Below are positions 1 through 5,556 of a stretch of DNA of 6,649 bases, in pieces (within the stretch, counting starts at the first letter, position 1; every line of letters begins with the position of its first letter). The stretch is taken from assembly GCA_905193585.1 (NCBI GenBank), contig CAJJPG010000101.1, positions 1 to 6,649 on the forward strand, read 5' to 3'. A program made the position numbers and the translations under genes. The notes beneath the pieces are model-generated. The model was given only the letters and a program-made list of their open reading frames with translations, ran no database searches and was not told the origin of the DNA. Origin of the DNA: an uncultured Oscillospiraceae bacterium (GTDB lineage Bacteria; Bacillota; Clostridia; Oscillospirales; Acutalibacteraceae).

Positions 1-13
1 TCGGCTTTGCCGA
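1..13. other. Short hairpin at window edge, possible truncated terminator of the htrA operon
   Basis: A perfect inverted repeat, TCGGC-TTT-GCCGA, has 5-base arms and a 3-base loop. It lies about 55 bases past the htrA stop codon in the direction of transcription (minus strand). An intrinsic terminator would need a run of T just beyond it, and that sequence is outside the window. The hairpin is therefore seen directly, while its role as a terminator is only a guess. It could equally be part of a dispersed intergenic repeat together with the heptamer array next to it. Confidence 0.3.
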
Positions 14-25
14 AACAGCGGGGGT

Positions 26-60
26 TCTAATATCTACTTTCTAATGTCTAACATCTAATT
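26..60. repeat. Five-copy 7-bp tandem repeat (TCTAAYN) downstream of htrA
   Basis: Five heptamers stand head to tail with no gap, starting at 26, 33, 40, 47 and 54: TCTAATA, TCTACTT, TCTAATG, TCTAACA and TCTAATT. TCTA is invariant in all five, and four continue with A then T or C. On the minus strand they read as copies of the form NRTTAGA. The array begins 7 bases beyond the htrA stop codon and is not part of any convincing gene. It looks like a degenerate microsatellite-like or dispersed intergenic element. Its function is unknown to me. Confidence 0.75.
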
Positions 61-78
61 CGGTAGTTATTCACCGAA
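59..78. other. Inverted repeat spanning the htrA stop codon
   Basis: TTCGGT at 59-64 pairs with ACCGAA at 73-78 across an 8-base loop that contains the htrA stop codon (67-69). In the transcript this would be a 6-bp hairpin at the very end of the reading frame, immediately followed by the heptamer array. There is no T-tract, so it is not an ordinary intrinsic terminator. It could stabilise the 3' end of the mRNA or be chance. Confidence 0.35.
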
Positions 79-1485
79 GGGGAAGTTGAATGTTCCGCCC
101 GAGTCCGAGGAACTGCCGCTTTCCGAGCTGCTCGACGGCGCCTTTGTGCTGTAGCTCGATTCGCTTGTGTTGGCTTTCAGAACCGCGTCAAAGGTTTTTT
201 CCGCTCCCGCCTTTGTAACCACCGTTACGGATATTTTATCCCCGGCGGAGCATTCCTCTATTATATCAAGCACAATATCGTCGCTTGTAACCTCAATATT
301 GTTTATCCGGGTTATAATATCGCCCTCGCCGACCTTGCCGTGCAGGTCGCTGTCCTCTGCGACAGAAGCCACATAAAGACCTACCGTGCTGTAGCCGTTG
401 ATCTCGGCGGTTACGGAGTTTATGGCGGTATAGGTAATTCCGAGTTTCGCGCGGCTTACAACCTTACCCTTGCTTATAAGCTCGCTTACAATGCGCTTTA
501 CCGTTCTTGTGGGTATTGCGTAGCCTACGGCGTCATATTCCGTTCCCGCAAGCTTTGAAGAGGTTATACCCACAACCTGCGAATACATATTTACAAGCGC
601 GCCGCCCGAACTGCCGGGGTTTATTGCGCTGTCGGTCTGAATAAGCTTAGCGGAATAGTTTGAGGTGGTGCGGACACGTCTGCCGACGGATGAAATTATG
701 CCCTTTGTAATGCTGGAGGCGTCGGTGGCGTCGCTCGGTCTGCCTATGGCGACAACGTTTTCACCGAAATTAAGCTCCGCCGAATCTCCGAACTGCGCCG
801 CCTTAAAGCCGCTGCCCTCAATTTTAAGCACAGCAAGGTCGCTTACCTGATCTCCCGCAACATACTCAGCGTCGTATTCCTTATTATCTGCAGTATAAAT
901 TTTAAACTTAGCCGACGGAACCTCTGCATAAATATGGTCGTTGGTTACAATATATCCGTCATCGCTGTAAAAAACGCCGCTCGCCTGCGAGCCTTGCCCA
1001 GCGGTATTGTAAACCATTATTCCCACAACCGACTGTTTAACCTCTTCGTAAACCTCGGCGGCGGTTTTTTCGTCGGTCTTGGCGGGCTTTGCGGCAAGCT
1101 CTATTTTGGCGTTGCCGTCACCCGATAACCGCACGCTGCTTCTGCCAAGGAAATACCCGCCCGCAGACGCGGCGGTTAAAAGAACAACCCCCGCAAGCAC
1201 CGCCGCAAAATATTTTAAACCGCGGCTTACGGGTTTATAATCGCCAATGGGATTTACCGGAGTGTAGTTTATAATGTTCGGCGGCGTAAAATCTCCCGTA
1301 TTGCCACCCGTGTAGGGTGCGCCCGAAATCTCCGGCTGCTCCGGCTGAAATTCGTTTTCATGCGCAATATCGGGCGATTCGGTATTTTCCGACCGGGTCT
1401 CCGCATTTACGGGCTCCGCCGACGCCTCCGCAATCGGCTCTCCGTTTTCATCTGCCGTATTTTTGTTTTCAAAAATCTCGTCCAT
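67..1485 (-). CDS. htrA: HtrA/DegP-type membrane-anchored serine protease with one PDZ domain
   Basis: A 472-residue surface protease of the trypsin-like HtrA family (peptidase S1C), which degrades misfolded proteins outside the membrane. Residues 1-88 are an acidic, Pro/Glu/Asn-rich cytoplasmic tail. One membrane helix lies at about 90-114 (KYFAAVLAGVVLLTAASAGG). The protease domain covers about 143-340 with the triad His184 (in TNDHI), Asp216 (in SDLAVL) and Ser293 (in NPGSSGGAL). The PDZ domain covers about 347-437. A serine-rich tail ends in FNFPFGE. With no cleavable signal peptide it should stay anchored with its active domain outside. The start is ATG at 1485, because AAGGAG (1498-1503) stands 12 bases upstream. 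An in-frame TTG at 1524 would add 13 residues inside the kinase gene and has no better ribosome site. It is the last gene of the regulator-kinase-protease operon, 16 bases after the kinase stop, so it is probably induced by that system. Confidence 0.94.
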   Translation of the reverse strand: MDEIFENKNTADENGEPIAEASAEPVNAETRSENTESPDIAHENEFQPEQPEISGAPYTGGNTGDFTPPNIINYTPVNPIGDYKPVSRGLKYFAAVLAGVVLLTAASAGGYFLGRSSVRLSGDGNAKIELAAKPAKTDEKTAAEVYEEVKQSVVGIMVYNTAGQGSQASGVFYSDDGYIVTNDHIYAEVPSAKFKIYTADNKEYDAEYVAGDQVSDLAVLKIEGSGFKAAQFGDSAELNFGENVVAIGRPSDATDASSITKGIISSVGRRVRTTSNYSAKLIQTDSAINPGSSGGALVNMYSQVVGITSSKLAGTEYDAVGYAIPTRTVKRIVSELISKGKVVSRAKLGITYTAINSVTAEINGYSTVGLYVASVAEDSDLHGKVGEGDIITRINNIEVTSDDIVLDIIEECSAGDKISVTVVTKAGAEKTFDAVLKANTSESSYSTKAPSSSSESGSSSDSGGTFNFPFGE

Positions 1486-1497
1486 AATGATTTCTAT

Positions 1498-1503
1498 CTC
1501 CTT
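1498..1503 (-). promoter_or_regulatory. Shine-Dalgarno for htrA overlapping the kinase stop codon
   Basis: AAGGAG on the minus strand shares two bases with the TAA stop codon of the upstream kinase gene (1502-1504). Its spacing of 12 bases to the ATG at 1485 is a little long but acceptable. The overlap suggests that ribosomes finishing the kinase can reinitiate on the protease. It also decides the htrA start against the upstream in-frame TTG. Confidence 0.7.
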
Positions 1504-2923
1504 AATTGTTAAGAGGTAATACAACGCTGAATGCTGTAAACTTATTTTCTCGGCTTGCCGCCGTAATGCTGCCGCCGTGCGCTTTTACAATTGTTTTTAC
1601 AATATAAAGCCCGAGTCCCGTGCTGTTTTTGTTAGCCGAGCGGGATTTATCCACCTTGTAAAATCTTTCAAAAACATACGGCAGTTCGCTTTCGGGAATA
1701 CCCCTTCCCGTGTTTGTTACGGTAAAGGTGAGCTTTTTACTGTCGGTTTTCACCTTAAAATCTATTGTGCCCGACTCGTTTGTAAACTTAACGGCGTTAT
1801 CCACCAGATTATATATGACCTGATGAATAAGGTCCTTATCCGCGTTAAGCGAAACGCTCTGAATTTCGTCAAGCCCCGTAATATTAAGTTTGGCCGCCTC
1901 TATTCTTTGCTCCTGACTTACCACTATCGTGCAAAGCAGCTCCCTGAAATCAAACAGCTCCGGCTTTAATACAAACTCGCCCGATTCCAGCTTTGCCATG
2001 CTTAGCATTGACTGAACAAGGCGGGAAAGCCTGCGAACCTCATCGGATACTATCTGCAGATAATAGCGCTGCCGTTCCGGCTCAATAGTGCCGTCCAGTA
2101 TGCCGTCTATAAATCCGCCTATCGTGGTCATGGGTGTTTTAAGCTCATGCGATACGTTTGCAACAAAGCTCTTTCTCATTCCCTCAAGCTGAACCAGCGA
2201 ATTGGTCATCTGATTGAACGAAACCGCAAGCTCGCCTATTTCGTCGTCGCTGGTTACGGGTATCCGCTTTGAAAAATCGCCCTTTGCCATTGCCTTTGAG
2301 GCTTCCGACATCTGTTTGAGCGGCTTTGTAAGCCTGTATGTCATGGCGTAAAGCGCAAAAAACATTATAACCAGCGGAATAGCCGCCGAAAGCAGGTAAA
2401 GTTTTGTCACCGTGGTCATAAGCTGGCGTATTGAAGAAAGCGGCGCGGTGCTGAATACTGTTCCCACAACAGTACCGCTTTCGTTTTTAACCTGCTTTGA
2501 AACAACATAATGCGGCGATTTATATATATTGAGCGTTTTCAGCTTAAAGGGGCGGTTTTCATCAACCGTAAGCTCTTCCTCGGGAATAATGCGCTCCGAG
2601 TGGTAGCATTCGCCCTTTTCATTCCACTCCGCACAGCTGCAAAGCACCACCGAACCTGTATTGTCGGCAAGAAAAATATCCACGTCCGATACCTCGGAAA
2701 GCGCGTTCAGGGTCTTGAAAAGGTCGTCCTTTTTCATTTCCCCGCCTGCCATTTCGGCTATATAGTCCGCCGCCTCGGCAGAGCATTTCCCGAGCGTTTC
2801 GTATTTTGTTCTCGAAAGGTAATTGTTAAGAACAAAGGAAAGTATCATCATCATTACCGTAAGGCTGAAAATAATTATCAGCGCGGTGGTAAAGAAATAC
2901 TTTTTGAAAAGCTTGAGCTTCAT
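1502..2923 (-). CDS. Sensor histidine kinase with HAMP domain (CssS/CiaH-like context)
   Basis: A 473-residue membrane kinase that should phosphorylate the regulator encoded just upstream. Order of parts: membrane helix about 10-33; extracytoplasmic sensor about 34-172; second helix about 173-195; HAMP about 196-248; HisKA about 249-315 with phospho-accepting His259 in NVSHELKTPM; ATPase domain about 360-472 with N box HQVIYNLVDNAVKF (Asn372, Asn376), G1 box NTGRGIP, F box VFERFYKVDKSRS and G2 box STGLGLYIVK. The first G1 residue is Asn404, where many kinases have Asp. The sensor has a cysteine cluster, Cys95-x-Cys97-x8-Cys106-x-His108, plus Cys47 near the first helix. The ATG start follows GAGGT (2935-2939) by 11 bases, inside the end of the regulator gene, and the gap to the regulator stop is 4 bases. 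Kinase identity is certain; the signal is unknown. The place next to htrA suggests envelope or secretion stress. Confidence 0.95.
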   Translation of the reverse strand: MKLKLFKKYFFTTALIIIFSLTVMMMILSFVLNNYLSRTKYETLGKCSAEAADYIAEMAGGEMKKDDLFKTLNALSEVSDVDIFLADNTGSVVLCSCAEWNEKGECYHSERIIPEEELTVDENRPFKLKTLNIYKSPHYVVSKQVKNESGTVVGTVFSTAPLSSIRQLMTTVTKLYLLSAAIPLVIMFFALYAMTYRLTKPLKQMSEASKAMAKGDFSKRIPVTSDDEIGELAVSFNQMTNSLVQLEGMRKSFVANVSHELKTPMTTIGGFIDGILDGTIEPERQRYYLQIVSDEVRRLSRLVQSMLSMAKLESGEFVLKPELFDFRELLCTIVVSQEQRIEAAKLNITGLDEIQSVSLNADKDLIHQVIYNLVDNAVKFTNESGTIDFKVKTDSKKLTFTVTNTGRGIPESELPYVFERFYKVDKSRSANKNSTGLGLYIVKTIVKAHGGSITAASRENKFTAFSVVLPLNN

Positions 2924-2927
2924 AAAA

Positions 2928-3614
2928 CTATTTTACCTCGAATTTATAGCCTACTCCCCAAACGGTTTTAAGCGACCATTCATCGGAAACGTTTTCGAGC
3001 TTTTCGCGCAGCCGCTTAACATGCACGTCCACCGTTCGGGAATCGCCGTAATAATCAAAGCCCCAAACCTCGTCAAGCAGCTGATCCCTTGTATAAACCC
3101 TGTTGGGATTGCTTGCTAAATGATATATAAGCTCAAGTTCCTTAGGCGGCGTGTCGATTTTAACGCCGTTTACTTCAAGCTCATAATTTGTAAGATTTAT
3201 ACGGAGCTTATCATACCTTACCTCGTTTATCTGCGAGCCTTTGTCGTTATCGCGGGTTCTTCTGAGCACCGCTTTTATTCTTGCGATTACCTCTTTCGTA
3301 TCAAACGGCTTGCTCACATAATCGTCGGCGCCCAGCTCCAGACCCAATATTTTATCAAAAGTCTCGCCCTTTGCCGTAAGCATTATTATCGGCGTTTCAC
3401 TGGTTTTGCGAATCTCGCGGCAAACCTGCCAGCCGTCTAATTTCGGCAGCATTATATCAAGTAAAATAAGGTCGGGAGAATATTTGGTCGCGTATTCTAC
3501 CGCCTGTTCGCCGTCGCCCGCAACCACGGTGTCAAATCCGTCCTTTTCAAGATAGAGGCGTAAAAGCTCGCAAATGTTTTCATCGTCGTCTACAATAAGA
3601 ATTTTATATTGCAT
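2928..3614 (-). CDS. OmpR/PhoB-family response regulator, first gene of the htrA operon
   Basis: A 228-residue cytoplasmic DNA-binding regulator, partner of the kinase that follows 4 bases downstream. The receiver domain covers about 1-120: acidic pocket Asp9/Asp10 in LIVDDDEN, phospho-accepting Asp53 in LILLDIMLPKLDGW, switch Thr80 in MLTAKGE, Tyr99, and Lys102 in SKPFD. The winged-helix domain covers about 131-226, with the usual PPKELELIYHL start, recognition-helix region SRTVDVHVKRLREKL and final hairpin VWGVGYKFE. All phosphorylation residues are intact, so it should be a working phospho-switch. The ATG at 3614 has GAGGGG (3621-3626) 6 bases upstream, and its length is normal for the family. 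By analogy with CssR and CiaR it probably activates its own operon and so htrA; that is inference. The sequence alone does not separate it from other regulators of this large family. Confidence 0.95.
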   Translation of the reverse strand: MQYKILIVDDDENICELLRLYLEKDGFDTVVAGDGEQAVEYATKYSPDLILLDIMLPKLDGWQVCREIRKTSETPIIMLTAKGETFDKILGLELGADDYVSKPFDTKEVIARIKAVLRRTRDNDKGSQINEVRYDKLRINLTNYELEVNGVKIDTPPKELELIYHLASNPNRVYTRDQLLDEVWGFDYYGDSRTVDVHVKRLREKLENVSDEWSLKTVWGVGYKFEVK

Positions 3615-3651
3615 TTGTTTCCCCTCGCTTAATACTTTTATTTAAAAACAA

Positions 3652-3670
3652 TAATATAATATTTATATTA
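3652..3670. promoter_or_regulatory. AT-only inverted repeat at the operon promoter, possible operator
   Basis: TAATATAA (3652-3659) and TTATATTA (3663-3670) are perfect 8-base inverted arms around a 3-base centre. The element covers the proposed -10 hexamer and start point of the regulator-kinase-htrA operon, a position where a bound protein would block transcription. Because every base is A or T, chance is a real alternative. OmpR-family proteins usually prefer direct repeats, so another factor would be more likely to bind it. Confidence 0.35.
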
Positions 3671-3691
3671 CGAAAATATGAATAATTGTAA
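3662..3691 (-). promoter_or_regulatory. Candidate promoter of the regulator-kinase-htrA operon
   Basis: Read on the minus strand, TTACAA (3686-3691) is followed after 18 bases by TATAAA (3662-3667). The -10 matches five of six consensus bases and the -35 only three, which would suit a promoter that needs an activator. The start point would be near 3655, giving a leader of about 40 bases before the ATG at 3614. The whole stretch is AT-rich, so other registers are possible. Confidence 0.4.
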
Positions 3692-3700
3692 CTTTATTTT

Positions 3701-3735
3701 AAATTAAAAACCGCTCCGCGCCGTTATTTGGTTTT
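3701..3735 (-). terminator. Weak candidate terminator after the recombinase gene
   Basis: On the minus strand AAAACC (3730-3735) can pair with GGTTTT (3707-3712) across a 17-base GC-rich loop, and the second arm runs into five T residues followed by AATTT. The element includes the recombinase stop codon. The stem is short and half of it is A-T pairs, so termination would be inefficient. Some read-through from the recombinase into the htrA operon is possible. Confidence 0.3.
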
Positions 3736-4710
3736 ATCCCTTACCGACGAAAGCGGGTTTGAGTCGATAGCGGCTTTTATCTGCTCATCTGAAACATGGG
3801 TGTAAATTTGGGTAGTGCCGAGGTTTGCGTGACCCAAAATATCTTTAAGCACCCTTATATCCACATGCCCGTGCCGATACATAAGCGTGGCGGCGGTGTG
3901 GCGCAGCTTGTGGGTGGAAAGCCCCTTGCCGTCAAGCCCCGCTTTTTTTATATATGAGGTTACTATGTGTTCAACCGTGCGCGGGCTTATGCGCTTATGG
4001 TTGCGGCTTATAAAAAGCGCGTTTTTGCTTTCCGCCGTAAGTCCCTCGTGCGGGCGCACCTCAAGGTAGCGTTTTATCGCCGTTTTGCAGGAATCGTTAA
4101 GGTAGACCATACGCTCCTTGTTGCCTTTACCGGTTACGGTCATGGTGCCGTCGGACGATATATCGGATAAATCAAGCCCGCAAAGCTCGGAAAGTCGCAA
4201 GCCGCAGTTTAAAAATATTGTTAAAATGCAGTAATCGCGCCGCTCGTTTTCGCCGTCTACCGAGTTTAAAAGCTCAAGGGAATCTTCAAGCGACAAATAT
4301 TTGGGCAGCGATTGCTTTATTTTCGGTGCCTCCAAAAGGTCGGCGGGGTTACTGTCTAACCTATGCGTCTGCACCGACATATATTTAAAAAACAGGCGCA
4401 GCGTTGAGGTTTTTCTGGCGCGGGTGGCGGTGTTGTTACGAAGTTCCTCTTTGCAGTATACCATAAAGCCGTAAAGGTCGGAAACGGTGACCGAGCGCAC
4501 AAGCTCTATATCTACGCCCGATATATCAATTTTATTAAACGGAATACCCGGCTGTGCTTTACCGCGCACAAGCAGCATATACCTGAAAAACGTGCGTAAA
4601 TCGGAATAATACTGCTCTACCGATTTTGAGGATTTTCCCTTTATAGTTTCGTTGTAGGTTAAAAAATCGCGGATAAAATCGGGGCACGCACTTAAAATTT
4701 CCAGCCGCAT
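3724..4710 (-). CDS. XerC/XerD-type tyrosine recombinase
   Basis: A 328-residue site-specific recombinase that would cut and rejoin DNA through a covalent 3'-phosphotyrosine. The N-terminal core-binding (SAM-like) domain covers about 8-125, starting FIRDFLTYNETIKGKS. The catalytic domain covers about 133-315 with all six conserved residues: Arg172 (NCGLRLSEL), Lys195 (TGKGNKER), His267 and Arg270 (STHKLRHTAA), His294 (LGHANLGTT) and Tyr303 (QIYTHVS). It is about 30 residues longer than typical XerD, mostly in the N-terminal domain. The start is ATG at 4710, with GGTGAT 5 bases upstream. The GTG at 4719 is in frame but lies inside that ribosome site. No excisionase, relaxase, phage gene or flanking repeat is visible, so a housekeeping role in chromosome-dimer resolution at dif is more likely than mobility. 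XerC and XerD cannot be told apart here. Confidence 0.92.
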   Translation of the reverse strand: MRLEILSACPDFIRDFLTYNETIKGKSSKSVEQYYSDLRTFFRYMLLVRGKAQPGIPFNKIDISGVDIELVRSVTVSDLYGFMVYCKEELRNNTATRARKTSTLRLFFKYMSVQTHRLDSNPADLLEAPKIKQSLPKYLSLEDSLELLNSVDGENERRDYCILTIFLNCGLRLSELCGLDLSDISSDGTMTVTGKGNKERMVYLNDSCKTAIKRYLEVRPHEGLTAESKNALFISRNHKRISPRTVEHIVTSYIKKAGLDGKGLSTHKLRHTAATLMYRHGHVDIRVLKDILGHANLGTTQIYTHVSDEQIKAAIDSNPLSSVRDKTK

Positions 4711-4742
4711 ATGTATCACCGCCCATTTTGCATTATATTCTT

Positions 4743-4771
4743 AATATATCATTTATTTAAGGGCGTTTCAA
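4743..4771 (-). promoter_or_regulatory. Promoter of the recombinase gene
   Basis: On the minus strand TTGAAA (4766-4771) and TATATT (4743-4748) are separated by exactly 17 bases, and a TG one base before the -10 gives an extended -10 form (TGATATATT). The start point would be near 4736, leaving a leader of about 26 bases before the ATG at 4710. It is the best vegetative-type promoter in the window and suggests steady expression of the recombinase. Confidence 0.65.
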
Positions 4772-4774
4772 GTG

Positions 4775-4816
4775 TTCTTAAAGAAATCTTAATAATTTTG
4801 TGACTTTATTCTTAAT
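4775..4816. promoter_or_regulatory. Tandem CTTAA half-sites, candidate response-regulator operator
   Basis: CTTAA occurs at 4777, 4788 and 4811, each in the setting TTCTTAA or ATCTTAA. The first two are 11 bases apart and the third 23 from the second, so all lie on nearly the same face of the helix. On the minus strand the first pair reads ATTAAG-N5-TTTAAG, one mismatch from the TTTAAG-N5-TTTAAG site known for streptococcal CiaR. Tandem half-sites about one turn apart are typical of OmpR-family regulators. The block lies between two divergent promoters and could serve either. The nearest candidate binder is the regulator encoded at 4856. Confidence 0.5.
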
Positions 4817-4833
4817 ACTTTATCTGTTACAAT
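4805..4833 (+). promoter_or_regulatory. Promoter of the second two-component operon
   Basis: TACAAT (4828-4833) is preceded by TG at 4825-4826, an extended -10. The best -35 at the right distance (17 bases) is the weak TTTATT at 4805-4810. A good -10, a poor -35 and tandem half-sites just upstream and within the spacer fit an activator-dependent, self-regulated promoter. The start point would be near 4840, giving a leader of only about 16 bases. That leader carries the ribosome site. Confidence 0.55.
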
Positions 4834-4855
4834 AGGTGTGAAAGGTCGGGAGAGA

Positions 4856-5554
4856 ATGTATAACATTTTAATTTGCGACGACGAACGCGATATTGTATCC
4901 GCTTTGAAAATTTATTTGGAGGCGGAGGGCTACGCCACGATTGCGGCGTACAACGGCAACGAGGCGATAGAGGCGGTAAAAAATAACGCGGTGCATTTGG
5001 CGCTTATGGATATTATGATGCCCGAATGTGACGGAATTACCGCTATGACCAAAATACGTGAAATTTCAAATATACCCGTAATTCTGCTTACCGCCAAGGG
5101 CGAGGATACCGATAAAATTTTAGGGCTTAACGTGGGCGCGGACGATTACATTACAAAGCCGTTTAACCCCGTTGAGGTTATAGCGCGGGTGCGTTCGCAG
5201 CTGCGGCGGTATATGCAGTTAGGCGGCGGCAGCCCCAAAAAAGAGGACGGCTACACCGTGGGCGGAATAGAGCTTAACGATAAAACAAAGCAAGTTTTTG
5301 CAGAGGGCGAAGAAGTTCCGCTTACCCCCACCGAGTTTGAAATTTTAAAGCTGCTTATGAAAAACGCGGGAGCGGTGCTATCCCCCAAGGAAATATATGA
5401 AAACGTGTGGGGCGGCGACGCCTTCGGCGCGGAAAGCACGGTTGCGGTGCATATTCGCCACCTGCGCGAAAAAATAGAAATAAATCCATCCGAGCCTAAG
5501 TATTTAAAGGTGGTTTGGGCGCACGGCTACAAGCTTGAAAAGGGTGATAAATAA
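4856..5554 (+). CDS. OmpR-family response regulator, VanR-like
   Basis: A 232-residue DNA-binding regulator. The receiver domain covers about 1-118: Asp8/Asp9 in ICDDERD, phospho-accepting Asp52 in LALMDIMMPECDG, Thr79 in ILLTAKGE, Tyr98, and Lys101 in TKPFN. A Gly/Lys linker runs about 122-131. The winged helix covers about 133-228, with LTPTEFEILKLL, the helix region STVAVHIRHLREKIE and the end VVWAHGYKLEKG, a style typical of VanR-like proteins in Clostridia. The start is ATG at 4856 with AAAGGTCGGGAG just before it. The in-frame GTG at 4838 falls at or before the predicted transcription start and has no ribosome site. It ends in a TAATG overlap with the kinase gene and is divergent from the recombinase. 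VanR-like describes the family only: no van resistance genes are in the window, so no link to glycopeptide resistance is claimed. Confidence 0.94.
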   Translation: MYNILICDDERDIVSALKIYLEAEGYATIAAYNGNEAIEAVKNNAVHLALMDIMMPECDGITAMTKIREISNIPVILLTAKGEDTDKILGLNVGADDYITKPFNPVEVIARVRSQLRRYMQLGGGSPKKEDGYTVGGIELNDKTKQVFAEGEEVPLTPTEFEILKLLMKNAGAVLSPKEIYENVWGGDAFGAESTVAVHIRHLREKIEINPSEPKYLKVVWAHGYKLEKGDK

Positions 5555-5556
5555 TG
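5538..5556 (+). promoter_or_regulatory. Ribosome site and TAATG overlap coupling regulator and kinase
   Basis: AAAAGGG (5538-5544) precedes the ATG at 5554 by 9 bases. That ATG shares its A with the regulator's TAA stop (5552-5554). The arrangement points to translational coupling and fixes the start of the kinase gene, whose reading frame then stays open to the window end. Confidence 0.75.

Noticed and set aside
1486..1524. Upstream TTG start for HtrA
   Set aside because: It would place the start inside the kinase gene, and the extra 13 codons contain the AAGGAG ribosome site of the ATG at 1485.
1577..1969. Open frame of 130 codons on the plus strand
   Set aside because: Antisense to the ATPase part of the kinase gene, whose motifs are all intact; composition is that of a shadow frame.
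2510..2971. Open frame of 153 codons on the plus strand
   Set aside because: It lies opposite the kinase gene, has no recognisable domain or ribosome site, and follows from the codon pattern of the real gene.
3120..3440. Open frame of 106 codons on the plus strand
   Set aside because: Antisense to the first response regulator, with no start signal or recognisable family.
3641..3685. Possible dif-like recombination site for the Xer enzyme
   Set aside because: The AT-rich stretch resembles part of a Firmicutes dif site (central TATATTA), but the left arm matches poorly and the right arm only partly. The likeness is what AT-rich DNA gives by chance.
3724..4710. Integron or prophage integrase
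   Set aside because: No gene cassettes, attachment-site repeats, tRNA target, excisionase or phage genes are nearby, and the protein looks like an ordinary Xer enzyme.
4838..4855. Upstream GTG start for the second response regulator
   Set aside because: It coincides with the predicted transcription start, lacks a ribosome site, and adds six residues before the conserved receiver start MYNILICDDE.
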